Below the pieces are notes generated by a model. The model was not told the origin of the DNA and searched no databases. It was given only the letters and a program-made list of their open reading frames with translations. Positions 7,915 to 15,682 of a stretch of DNA of 64,000 bases are shown here, piece after piece; within the stretch, counting starts at the first letter, position 1, and every line of letters begins with the position of its first letter. A program made the position numbers and the translations under genes. Origin of the DNA: UBA5543 sp964464965 (lineage in GTDB: Bacteria > Bacteroidota > Bacteroidia > Chitinophagales > Chitinophagaceae); contig CAYXHM010000009.1 in assembly GCA_964464965.1 (NCBI GenBank), positions 62,001-126,000 of the forward strand, written 5' to 3'.

Positions 7915-10771
7915 CAGGCGTGAGCTTTTCTACATCAATGGTGACAGTAACTTTGGTGCCGCTATCTGCGTTGCTTTGTATCTCAATTTTTATAGCATTG
8001 TTATGCAATTCATTAAGTTGAGATACACGGGAATATATATTTTTCAAGGCAAATGAGTTGTGAGCGTTAACGTTATCGCCGGTCCTAATGTTGAAGCCTA
8101 CGCCATTATCTTCTACTTCTACAATTAAATATTGCTGGGACATGTATATCCGTAGCCATAATCTATTGTCGTTGTTCCGGGTAGGTAATAACCCATGCTT
8201 AATGGCATTTTCAATGAGTGGTTGTATGAGTAGTGGTGGTATAAAAATATTTGCGCTGTCCAGGCGGGCATCAATATCCATGTGATACACGAAGGAGTCA
8301 TTATGCCGCATTCTTTCAAGTAAAAGGTATTGTTTTATCAGTTCCAACTCTTCATCCAGCACGATTATTTCTTTAGAAACATTCTGCATATTCTGACGCA
8401 TAAGCCTTGACAACAAGTCAAGATAAAGGTTGGCAGAAGATTTATTGCCCGTATTTATAAATCCTTGTATATTAGTCAGGCTGTTAAAGACAAAATGTGG
8501 GTTCATTAATGCATTCAGGGCCTTGTATTCAGATTTAATGACTTTAAGATGCATCTGGTGTTCTTTCTCTTTTTTATTTAGCAGGTAGTGTATCCTGTAC
8601 CGCATGATAATGAATACTACGATGACAGCCAGTAACGAAGCGGATATTATAAACCACCATCGGAAATAATAGGGTTTTGATACCTCCACATTTAAAATGT
8701 ACACTTTACTACTAATGCCGGATTGTGTAATAGCCCTTAGTTTTATTTCAAAGTTTCCAAAACCTGAAAGGTATAAGTTCAGTTCAGGGTTATTTATAAT
8801 ATTCCATTCGTCTTTATCATTTTTTGATATTGAGTATTGATAGTAAAGTTTTTTACTGCTGAAGGATAAGACCCCGAAATTCACCAATATGTTATGTGCT
8901 TCTGTGTGTGATATATCTATTGGTTCCTTCGGATTGTATCGTCGTTTATTTGTCGTGAAAATAACATCCGAAATTTCAGGCGGCTTTATTGCAGACAACA
9001 ATGCTTTTATGGATATGCTGTAAATATGCCCGTTTTTCATAGCATATACGTTGCTGTCCCGTGTTGTGACATATTCAGCGGCCAGTGGAAGAAACTCATT
9101 GTCCAGCACGTGTATTGAAAAACCATCCTTGGCTTTTCCGTACGGCCCCATAGAAAGCAACCTGTAAAAATCATTTGTAGCTAACAGGATATGATGATCG
9201 TCTATCCTAAAAGCTGTGTTCCAGCTGCAATTGTCTTTAATAATATAATAGGGGGCTTGTTTATTGTAGATGTTTTCTGCATAAATGAGCTTGTTGTCCT
9301 GGGTGACGCCCACAAGTGAATGACCGTAAAACCTGAACCATTGAAAAGCAATATCGTCAAACTGTGTTTGCCTGGTAGCGAAAGCGCCTGATGCTTTATA
9401 TAACTCGCCGGTAGTAAACCATATTTTATCTTCGTCGTCTTTATTCATCCAGAATACCCGTGTGTTGGCACCTGTCAGTAATTTGTTTGCTGATATTTTA
9501 TTGCCATGTATCTTGGCATATAGCACACTATTAGCATAATGAAAATATCCATCACTATCGTTGAGTATCATTGCTTTCAAGGTATAAGAAGGTTGATTGG
9601 ATATGTATTTCTCTAAAACTGATTTTGCTGTAGGGTTGTGTGCTATCTTCAAAATGGCATGTCCACTGTATGTATAGAAAAATTCATCGTTTATATAGTG
9701 TATGTCATCTCCCGCAGGCTTGTCAGTTTTTAGCAATAATTTACATTGGTCGTTGATCTCATATAATTCATTTTCAGTAGTAGAAAATATTATCCTTTTA
9801 TCGCTCCTGTGTACATATTTGACAATGCCGTTATATGCATTCTTCTGTACTGAATATTGTTCGAAATTCTCACTTAGTTTATATACACCATTTCCTAAAG
9901 TCCCTATCCAATAGTTGCCATTTATATCCTGGGTGATGGATGATATTTTCTCCCCGGGTAAGTATTGCTTCCCATCAATTATCAATCCGTTATCTGTGCC
10001 TACCAGTAGTATGCCATTGTGCTGGTATATCCTGATGATCCTGTTCTGTATAGGTTCTTTGAAACGATAAACTAACTCTTCATTGGTATTGTACATGCCA
10101 TATTGGTCGAAAAGGTGCACAGAATCCTGGACATAAGAAATGTAGTATTGCCTGTTGTGTTTTAACGGAAATATCTCAATAGCCCTGGCGTTGCTGTCTA
10201 TCAGTATCTTATTCTTTTCAGTAATGATCTCATACAGGTTTGCGTGATGTTTGTTGATGGTTTGAATATGGCTGATGCCAAGCCTGCCGACCTGTAATAT
10301 TCTTAAGGTTGTGTCTTTTATGTTCAGAAAAAAATTACAGTTTAAAAAGGATATAGATACACTGCTGTCTTTATGAGCCGTAATGAATTTTGTGTCGGTA
10401 GGTTTTATAGGGATTTTTAAGAAGTCAACTTTCTCTGCATTATATATTGTTCCATCGTGGTAATAACACAATGTGCCGTTGTAGGTGCTCATCCATATCC
10501 GGCGATTGTGATCTTCCTTGAAAAAAAATATCTCATTGTCTGACAGGCCATGATGTGTAGAATATACTTTGAAATTTACACCGTTGTATTTGGCAATACC
10601 ATTATCTGTGCCAAACCAAAGCATTCCATGACTATCCCTGTATATATCATATACCATATCAGATGGCAACCCATCCTGGCTGTTGTAATGGGTAAATATC
10701 GGCTCGCCTGCATGCAACATGTTTAGCGACAAAAAGAGCAACAGCGCCTGCAATATAGCTTTCGTCATCAT
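7895..10771 (-). CDS. Sensor histidine kinase, two-component propeller plus LytS-type kinase
   Basis: A 958-residue membrane sensor. A signal peptide (1-22) precedes a long periplasmic beta-propeller region with two-component-regulator propeller repeats (GLPSDMVYDIYRDSHGMLWFGTDNGIAKY near the N-terminus, then NGNYWIGTLGNGVYKL). A Y_Y_Y-like domain follows at about 640-700 and a single membrane helix at about 705-723. The cytoplasmic part is a LytS/YehU-type kinase: NPHFVFNSL with the phospho-accepting His near residue 759, then an HATPase with IENAIKHG and EDNGVGF. Its stop overlaps a regulatory repeat. The ATG of this gene overlaps the stop of the response-regulator gene by 4 bases, so the two are translationally coupled. 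Ligand unknown; related sensors often respond to polysaccharide breakdown products. Confidence 0.9.
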   Translation of the reverse strand: MMTKAILQALLLFLSLNMLHAGEPIFTHYNSQDGLPSDMVYDIYRDSHGMLWFGTDNGIAKYNGVNFKVYSTHHGLSDNEIFFFKEDHNRRIWMSTYNGTLCYYHDGTIYNAEKVDFLKIPIKPTDTKFITAHKDSSVSISFLNCNFFLNIKDTTLRILQVGRLGISHIQTINKHHANLYEIITEKNKILIDSNARAIEIFPLKHNRQYYISYVQDSVHLFDQYGMYNTNEELVYRFKEPIQNRIIRIYQHNGILLVGTDNGLIIDGKQYLPGEKISSITQDINGNYWIGTLGNGVYKLSENFEQYSVQKNAYNGIVKYVHRSDKRIIFSTTENELYEINDQCKLLLKTDKPAGDDIHYINDEFFYTYSGHAILKIAHNPTAKSVLEKYISNQPSYTLKAMILNDSDGYFHYANSVLYAKIHGNKISANKLLTGANTRVFWMNKDDEDKIWFTTGELYKASGAFATRQTQFDDIAFQWFRFYGHSLVGVTQDNKLIYAENIYNKQAPYYIIKDNCSWNTAFRIDDHHILLATNDFYRLLSMGPYGKAKDGFSIHVLDNEFLPLAAEYVTTRDSNVYAMKNGHIYSISIKALLSAIKPPEISDVIFTTNKRRYNPKEPIDISHTEAHNILVNFGVLSFSSKKLYYQYSISKNDKDEWNIINNPELNLYLSGFGNFEIKLRAITQSGISSKVYILNVEVSKPYYFRWWFIISASLLAVIVVFIIMRYRIHYLLNKKEKEHQMHLKVIKSEYKALNALMNPHFVFNSLTNIQGFINTGNKSSANLYLDLLSRLMRQNMQNVSKEIIVLDEELELIKQYLLLERMRHNDSFVYHMDIDARLDSANIFIPPLLIQPLIENAIKHGLLPTRNNDNRLWLRIYMSQQYLIVEVEDNGVGFNIRTGDNVNAHNSFALKNIYSRVSQLNELHNNAIKIEIQSNADSGTKVTVTIDVEKLTPAVHYRS

Positions 10772-11535
10772 ATTCCGTTCAGGAAGGAAAGGAATTTTGA
10801 CAACCGCCGTCTTCCTACGGGCAAACTCCTGTTGTCAGTGAGCAAGGTTGCAGGGTTGCCACTTCTCGTTACATTCATCACATGCATCCGGTTGATAAGA
10901 TAAGACTTGTGTACCCTGTAAAATAACTCGTAAGGCAGTAGCTGCTCATACTCCGAAAGTGAGTGACTCATAATGAAACTCTGCTCACGGTTGTTGTGTG
11001 TGTAATAAATACGGGAGTAGGCACCCTTGGCTTCCAGGTATATTATGTCTTTAAATGGTATAATATTCACAGTTTTGTTATCCCTGAAGGTAAACTGGTC
11101 GGGGCTGCTTTTGTTATATACTTGCTGTAATATCTTGCTGTAGAATGACGGGTTGCCTGAAGCTATTTTTTTCTGTATTAATCTTTCTCTTGCCTTGCCT
11201 ATAGCGATGGTAATATCGGATATACTGATAGGTTTCAGTATATAGTCTATTGCATTCAGTTTAAAAGCTTTTAATGCAAATTCATCATGGGCAGTAACAA
11301 ATATTACTTCAAAAGAAAAATTGCCCAGGCGGTGTAAAAATTCAAATGCGTTTTCTCCCGGCATATTGATATCGAGCAGAACAAGGTCGGGTTGAGAAAC
11401 AGCGATAAGTTGCTCAGCTGCACACGTATCATTCGCCATGCCGGCAATTGAAATGTTGTAATTAATATGCTCAGATAATATGGCTTTAAGGTTTTCGCAG
11501 ATCAATTCTTCATCATCTACAATTAGTATTTTCAT
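10768..11535 (-). CDS. LytTR-family response regulator
   Basis: A 255-residue two-component response regulator. The receiver domain starts MKILIVDDEE with the acidic pocket at D7-D8; the phospho-accepting Asp is D55 in LVLLDINMPG, and the conserved Lys lies in LKPI. The LytTR DNA-binding domain occupies about 150-250 (IPFKDIIYLEAKGAYSRIYY, then FYRVHKSYLINRMHV and LPVGRRRLSKF). The start is placed at the ATG at 11535, where the receiver fold begins; an in-frame ATG at 11583 would add 16 unrelated residues. The gene precedes and overlaps its partner kinase by 4 bases. LytTR regulators bind direct repeats spaced about 21 bases apart, as found at 7872-7914. Confidence 0.9.
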   Translation of the reverse strand: MKILIVDDEELICENLKAILSEHINYNISIAGMANDTCAAEQLIAVSQPDLVLLDINMPGENAFEFLHRLGNFSFEVIFVTAHDEFALKAFKLNAIDYILKPISISDITIAIGKARERLIQKKIASGNPSFYSKILQQVYNKSSPDQFTFRDNKTVNIIPFKDIIYLEAKGAYSRIYYTHNNREQSFIMSHSLSEYEQLLPYELFYRVHKSYLINRMHVMNVTRSGNPATLLTDNRSLPVGRRRLSKFLSFLNGI

Positions 11536-11847
11536 GCATTCGGTTTTCGCTGGTTGCATATTTTGTGGTTTTACGATTAACAATCGATATTATGCAAGGG
11601 CTGAACAGGTAGATATTAGAACGGGAAACAGGTTATGTCCTATGTCAGGTTTTTAGTAAACCTATAGTAGAATGGAAATGAAACGAGGGGCCATTTAAAG
11701 GAGGCGCATGATTGTAGTGTAAGGTGGCAATCATATTGTATTTGTTTCAAGTGTAATTTAAAGTTAAACAAATATTTTAAAATAACTAAATATAGCTGTG
11801 AGAACTATTCGATTGTTATAGCAGCGGAGATGTTTAAATGAAAAAAC

Positions 11848-11880
11848 AAAGGGGCTATACGAAACGTATACCCCTTTTTT
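11848..11880 (-). terminator. Intrinsic terminator in the intergenic region
   Basis: AAAGGGG-C-TATACG, loop AAA, CGTATA-CCCCTTT, with one bulged C. Poly-A on the left and poly-T on the right allow action in both directions. No plus-strand gene ends just upstream, so it more likely ends a minus-strand transcript coming from about 12.0 kb. Confidence 0.6.
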
Positions 11881-11912
11881 ATTACTATTTATTACCTCTA
11901 CGTTTTACCAGC

Positions 11913-11978
11913 CTATTGGCTTTTGTATGCCTTGCTCAGGCCGCTGATACATAATATGCACACTATTATTGCTATCAT
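11913..11978 (-). CDS. Possible 21-residue hydrophobic peptide
   Basis: ATG at 11978 to TAG at 11913 encodes a 21-residue peptide whose first 14 residues (MIAIIVCILCISGL) could form a short membrane segment, followed by a basic tail (SKAYKSQ). A terminator lies about 33 bases downstream in the same direction, which would make a compact transcription unit. There is no strong promoter or ribosome site. Small ORFs of this size arise by chance, so this is tentative. Confidence 0.25.
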   Translation of the reverse strand: MIAIIVCILCISGLSKAYKSQ

Positions 11979-12212
11979 TTGTTTCTAATACCTCGCGGCT
12001 TATTGTACCAGTCATAAAATTATGCCAAAAATTATAGCACGCTGTAATGCCCTGTTTATAGTATGCCACTATTTGTTCTGAGGAAAAATTTCAACAGATT
12101 GTTGCAACAGCCTGATGTGCCAGCCTGCATTCAGCGCAAATACCAGCTGTTACGTCCATGGCATATTTTTTTAGCGTTATTAAGTATTATTAACTATTTA
12201 AAAACTAACGTT

Positions 12213-12392
12213 ATGCCACAGACTGAAAAAAATCGTGACGGCGGCAACAGAAACCGCGAGAACGACATGAACCAGGAGAACCAGGGCACGCAACAAAAAC
12301 GTCCCGGAACTCAACAACAGGAGTTAGGTCGCGAAAACGATAGACTGAAAAAAGACAGAGAGCAGAATGACAACAGATCTGCTAAAAAGTAA
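12213..12392 (+). CDS. Small, highly hydrophilic protein of unknown function
   Basis: A 59-residue protein made almost entirely of N, Q, E, K, R, D and G (MPQTEKNRDGGNRNREND..., ending RSAKK), certainly disordered and without hydrophobic segments. The start was set at the ATG at 12213, which follows the AAAAACTAACG-type AT-rich leader; the longer in-frame reading from 12063 has a different composition. Short hydrophilic proteins of this kind occur widely in Bacteroidota, and some behave like general-stress proteins, but no function can be read here. A good terminator follows within 25 bases, so it is monocistronic. Confidence 0.6.
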   Translation: MPQTEKNRDGGNRNRENDMNQENQGTQQKRPGTQQQELGRENDRLKKDREQNDNRSAKK

Positions 12393-12415
12393 TAACCTTT
12401 AAAAATTAAATAAAG

Positions 12416-12450
12416 CGGGTGTACATAACTGTATGCCCGTTTTTATTTTT
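12416..12450 (+). terminator. Intrinsic terminator after the small hydrophilic gene
   Basis: CGGGTGTACA (12416-12425), loop TAAC, TGTATGCCCG (12430-12439), then TTTTTATTTTT. The stem has two G-T wobble pairs and one T-T mismatch. Confidence 0.75.
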
Positions 12451-12474
12451 ATATAAATCAGCCATCAGACTTAA

Positions 12475-12482
12475 TATCTTTG
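12475..12482 (+). promoter_or_regulatory. -7 box TATCTTTG of ribD
   Basis: An exact TAnnTTTG octamer ending 6 bases before the TTG at 12489. It overlaps an alternative upstream TTG at 12480, which argues against that start. Confidence 0.6.
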
Positions 12483-12488
12483 CACTGT

Positions 12489-13556
12489 TTGAACCACGAA
12501 CTGTACATACAACGATGCCTTAAACTTGCTTTAAGGGGTAAAGGAAACGTAAGTCCTAACCCGATGGTGGGGGCCGTACTGGTGCATGATGGAAGAATAA
12601 TAGGCGAGGGATGGCACAAGCTATATGGTAAAGCACACGCAGAGATAGACTGTCTGGGCAATGTATCAGGACAAGACAGGAAGCTTATACCATATAGTAC
12701 CATGTACGTAAGCCTTGAGCCCTGTGCGCATTTTGGCAAAACACCCCCTTGTGCCAACAGGCTGGTAGCAGAGGGTATAACGAAAGTGGTGATATGCAAC
12801 ACAGACCCTTTTGCAAAAGTAGATGGGAAGGGCATAGCCATACTGCAACAAAATGGTGTAGAAGTAACCACTGCCATACTGGAAGATGCAGGACGATGGA
12901 TAAACAGGCGTTTCTTTTGCGTACATGAACAGCAAAGGCCATATATAATATTGAAGTGGGCACAGACTGCGGATGGTTTTATAGCACCTACAGATGGCAG
13001 CAGATTGCAAATAAGTAATAAGCAAAGCAGACAGTTGGTACACAAGTGGCGTACAGAAGAAGATGCTATCATGGTGGGGCATAATACGGCCGTGAACGAT
13101 GACCCGCATCTTACAGCAAGGCTTTGGCAAGGTGAAAATCCGCTGCGTGTGGTGGTGGATAAAAACCTGCAATTGCAGCGTGACCTAAAACTGTTTGACA
13201 ATCAGGCCGAAACATGGGTGCTGAACAATAAGCAGGAAGGTACAGATAGGGAAGTACGTTATGTACAACTCGATTTTGCTGAAGACATTATACCACAATT
13301 ATTACAACGCCTGTATGCTGCAGGGAAACAATCGCTGATAGTAGAGGGTGGGGCAGTGTTGCTGCGCCATTTTATAAATGCAGGATGGTGGGATGAGGCA
13401 AGGGTGTTTACAGGTAACATTACATTACAACAAGGCATAGCCGCACCCGTGCTGAAATTCTCTCCCGCCATGAAGATGGATATAGCAGACGATATGCTGC
13501 ATGTCTATACAAACCCTTTAAGCAGGTACCCTTTTGTAAACGGTTACGACTTATAA
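12489..13556 (+). CDS. ribD: Bifunctional riboflavin biosynthesis deaminase/reductase RibD
   Basis: RibD deaminates diaminohydroxyphosphoribosylaminopyrimidine and then reduces the ribose, steps 2 and 3 of riboflavin synthesis. The N-terminal CMP/dCMP-deaminase-type domain has SPNPMVGAVLV, the zinc ligand and catalytic Glu in HAE (about 50-52), and the zinc Cys pair in PCAHFGKTPPC (about 78-88). The C-terminal reductase domain has LKWAQTADGFIA, VGHNTAVNDDPHLTAR and VEGGAVLLRHFI. The start is inferred as TTG at 12489 (M-N-H-E-L-Y-I-Q-R): it fits the family N-terminus and lies after the -7 box, whereas the earlier TTG at 12480 lies within the promoter. No ATG is available in frame. The DMT transporter follows after 3 bases. 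Confidence 0.93.
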   Translation: MNHELYIQRCLKLALRGKGNVSPNPMVGAVLVHDGRIIGEGWHKLYGKAHAEIDCLGNVSGQDRKLIPYSTMYVSLEPCAHFGKTPPCANRLVAEGITKVVICNTDPFAKVDGKGIAILQQNGVEVTTAILEDAGRWINRRFFCVHEQQRPYIILKWAQTADGFIAPTDGSRLQISNKQSRQLVHKWRTEEDAIMVGHNTAVNDDPHLTARLWQGENPLRVVVDKNLQLQRDLKLFDNQAETWVLNNKQEGTDREVRYVQLDFAEDIIPQLLQRLYAAGKQSLIVEGGAVLLRHFINAGWWDEARVFTGNITLQQGIAAPVLKFSPAMKMDIADDMLHVYTNPLSRYPFVNGYDL

Positions 13557-13559
13557 TCT

Positions 13560-14426
13560 ATGTTCTACCTGGTAGCCGTTATTCTCCTTAATACAGTTGT
13601 TTTCTCACTGTTTAAACTATTTGGCAGGTTTCAGATTAACACCCTGCAGGCTGTAACTGTGAACTACTGGGTATGTGTGGCTACAGGATTGCTGACGCAC
13701 GGCAGCGATGTATGCACGCCCTGCATGGTGGGTGAGCCCTGGCTGATAAGTGGTATGTTGCTGGGTGCTTACTTCATCTTCCTGTTCAACTTTATGGCAT
13801 ACAGCACGCGTACACAAGGCATGACCATTACCACTGTAGCTAACAAAATATCGCTGGTAATACCTGTGCTGTTCTCCTTCTGGCTGTATAGTGAGCCTGC
13901 TACATGGATGAAACTGGCAGGTATTGCTTTGGCACTACCCGCAGTATATTTTGCTACTAAGCAAGAGGGGGTTATACAACTAAAGCAACTGTTGGCACCC
14001 ATAGGCATATTCATAACCAGTGGCCTGTCTGACACGGCCATAAAATACATCCAGCATACACAACTGCACCACCCCGATTCACAGGCAGCATTTACCATAG
14101 TTACCTTTGCTACAGCTGCGGCATTGGGTACTGCCTTTGTGTTAATAAGTCTTGCTACGGGTAAGAGTAAGCCTGCTATGAAGAATGTAATAGCAGGTAT
14201 CGCATTAGGCATTCCCAATTACTTTTCCATTTACTACCTCATACGCCTGCTCGATGCGGATATATTGCCCAGCTCATCTATTATACCGGTAAACAACGTG
14301 GGGATTGTAATTACTACCTCTATTACGGCTATATTTCTCTTTAAAGAAACAACAAGCCGCCTGCGGATAGCAGGTATTGCAATGGCGGTAGTAGCAATTG
14401 TTCTTATAGCTTTATCGGGAAGCTAA
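13560..14426 (+). CDS. DMT-superfamily (EamA-like) transporter
   Basis: A 288-residue inner-membrane protein with about ten hydrophobic helices, beginning MFYLVAVILLNTVVFSLF. The internal duplication and the C-terminal half (IIPVNNVGIVITTSITAIFLFKE..., then IAGIAMAVVAIVLIAL) are typical of EamA-type drug/metabolite transporters: the conserved strongly hydrophobic ninth helix is followed by a KE loop. It starts 3 bases after ribD and is probably co-transcribed. Being next to ribD raises the possibility of flavin-related transport, but that rests only on proximity; substrates of this family vary widely. Confidence 0.8.
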   Translation: MFYLVAVILLNTVVFSLFKLFGRFQINTLQAVTVNYWVCVATGLLTHGSDVCTPCMVGEPWLISGMLLGAYFIFLFNFMAYSTRTQGMTITTVANKISLVIPVLFSFWLYSEPATWMKLAGIALALPAVYFATKQEGVIQLKQLLAPIGIFITSGLSDTAIKYIQHTQLHHPDSQAAFTIVTFATAAALGTAFVLISLATGKSKPAMKNVIAGIALGIPNYFSIYYLIRLLDADILPSSSIIPVNNVGIVITTSITAIFLFKETTSRLRIAGIAMAVVAIVLIALSGS

Positions 14427-14451
14427 GGTTCTGATAATCCCGATTAAGCCC

Positions 14452-14459
14452 TAAATTTG
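14452..14459 (+). promoter_or_regulatory. -7 box TAAATTTG of fdhD
   Basis: A TAnnTTTG match that ends 4 bases before the fdhD ATG at 14464. Transcription would start at or next to the start codon. Confidence 0.5.
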
Positions 14460-14463
14460 AACT

Positions 14464-15291
14464 ATGGACAATGGCTCGGTAACAAGGCGGCAGATAAGCA
14501 GGATAACGGCCGATGGCATAGCAACGATGGACGACCTGCTGGCCACAGAAGAGCCACTGGAAATAAGGCTGGTTTATGGTACAAAGCTGCACCCGCAAAA
14601 GAAAAACCTGGCAGTGACCATGCGCACCCCTGGCAACGATACAGAACTGGCCATGGGTTTTCTTTATACAGAGGGTATCATCAGCAATGCAAACGATGTA
14701 GCCGGTTGCAGCATACTACGCGAAAATGTGGTACAGGTAACACTGCGGGAGGGTATCTCCCTCAACCTGAACAGCATGGACAGGAATTTCTACACCACAT
14801 CCAGCTGCGGGGTATGCGGCAAGGCTTCCATAGATGCTATACGTACAGAATCTGCCATATATGATAAGGCAAAACCATTTGCGGTAAAAGCATCTGTTAT
14901 ATATAATTTGCCACAACTGTTGCGCGTCAGCCAGGAGGCATTTAAAGATACAGGGGGCATACATGCGGCCGCTTTGTTTGGCATAACGGGCAACCTGTTA
15001 ATGTTGCGTGAAGATGTGGGCCGTCATAACGCGCTGGACAAGCTGTTAGGCGCTGCATTGCAGCAAGGTATTGTACCTTTGCAGGAGCATATCCTGCTGC
15101 TGAGCGGCAGGGCAAGTTTTGAACTGGTGCAGAAGGCCGTAATGGCAGGTATAAAGATGATAGTAGCGGTAGGTGCACCCAGTAGCCTGGCGGTGGAAAC
15201 GGCAGACGAGTACGGGGTAACACTGGCAGGATTTGTGAAGCAGGACAGGATGAATATATATTGCGGGGCGGAAAGGATTGTGCCGGACTAA
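14464..15291 (+). CDS. fdhD: Sulfur carrier protein FdhD
   Basis: FdhD transfers sulfur from a cysteine desulfurase to the molybdenum (bis-MGD) cofactor, which is needed to activate formate-dehydrogenase-type enzymes. The 275-residue protein has the key motif TSSCGVCGK, with the two functional cysteines at 115 and 118. It also has LAMGFLYTEGI near 62-72 and the conserved EDVGRHNALDKLLG block later. Its target is presumably the YdeP-like enzyme encoded two genes downstream, separated only by a small protein gene. The start codon follows the -7 box by 4 bases. Confidence 0.95.
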   Translation: MDNGSVTRRQISRITADGIATMDDLLATEEPLEIRLVYGTKLHPQKKNLAVTMRTPGNDTELAMGFLYTEGIISNANDVAGCSILRENVVQVTLREGISLNLNSMDRNFYTTSSCGVCGKASIDAIRTESAIYDKAKPFAVKASVIYNLPQLLRVSQEAFKDTGGIHAAALFGITGNLLMLREDVGRHNALDKLLGAALQQGIVPLQEHILLLSGRASFELVQKAVMAGIKMIVAVGAPSSLAVETADEYGVTLAGFVKQDRMNIYCGAERIVPD

Positions 15292-15307
15292 TTTAAAAAG
15301 AACATTT

Positions 15308-15682
15308 ATGAAAATAAGGATAAATGGCAATTCGGTAAGGCTGCGGCTTAGCAAGAGCGAGGTGGAAGAATTTGGCCGGAAAGGGTATATAGAGCAGCGT
15401 ACTAAGTTTGGCGGCCCTGTATTTACTTATGCGCTGGGCAAGACCACAGCACCTGTAATGACGGCTGAATTTGACAACTGCAAGATGGTGGTGTACCTGC
15501 CCGAAGACAAGGCGGAGACATGGGTGAAAACAGAAAAAGTAGGATATGATGCCAACATGGATATAGGCGGCGGAGAAGTATTATATTTATTGCTGGAAAA
15601 AGATTTTAAATGCCTGGACAACAGCATAGAAGACCAGGGCGACAATTACGACAATCCGTTGGCGGCACAATTCAATAAGTAA
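15308..15682 (+). CDS. Small conserved protein between fdhD and the molybdoenzyme gene
   Basis: A 124-residue soluble protein that starts MKIRINGNSVRLRLSKSEVE. The start is the ATG at 15308, 16 bases after fdhD; an in-frame ATG at 15278 would overlap fdhD and add ten unlike residues. The sequence looks alpha/beta with a strongly basic first strand pair and an acidic C-terminus (EDQGDNYDNPLAAQFNK). No cysteines suited to metal binding, no signal peptide and no recognised enzyme motif are seen. Its stop codon shares one base with the start of the following fdhF/ydeP-type gene, so it is part of the same operon and is probably an accessory or regulatory factor for that enzyme. Function unknown. 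Confidence 0.75.
   Translation: MKIRINGNSVRLRLSKSEVEEFGRKGYIEQRTKFGGPVFTYALGKTTAPVMTAEFDNCKMVVYLPEDKAETWVKTEKVGYDANMDIGGGEVLYLLLEKDFKCLDNSIEDQGDNYDNPLAAQFNK

Larger units (their letters stand above)
11536..12212. other. Long intergenic region between the LytTR operon and a small hydrophilic gene
   Basis: About 680 bases without a conventional gene. It should hold the promoter of the minus-strand regulator/kinase operon, although no good TAnnTTTG box is seen there. It also contains a bidirectional terminator at 11848-11880 and a tiny minus-strand reading frame at 11913-11978. The rest is AT-rich with nothing recognisable. Confidence 0.5.

Noticed and set aside
12458..13201. Open frame of 247 codons antisense to ribD
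   Set aside because: Reverse complement of conserved RibD coding sequence; Cys/Ser-rich translation typical of shadow frames.
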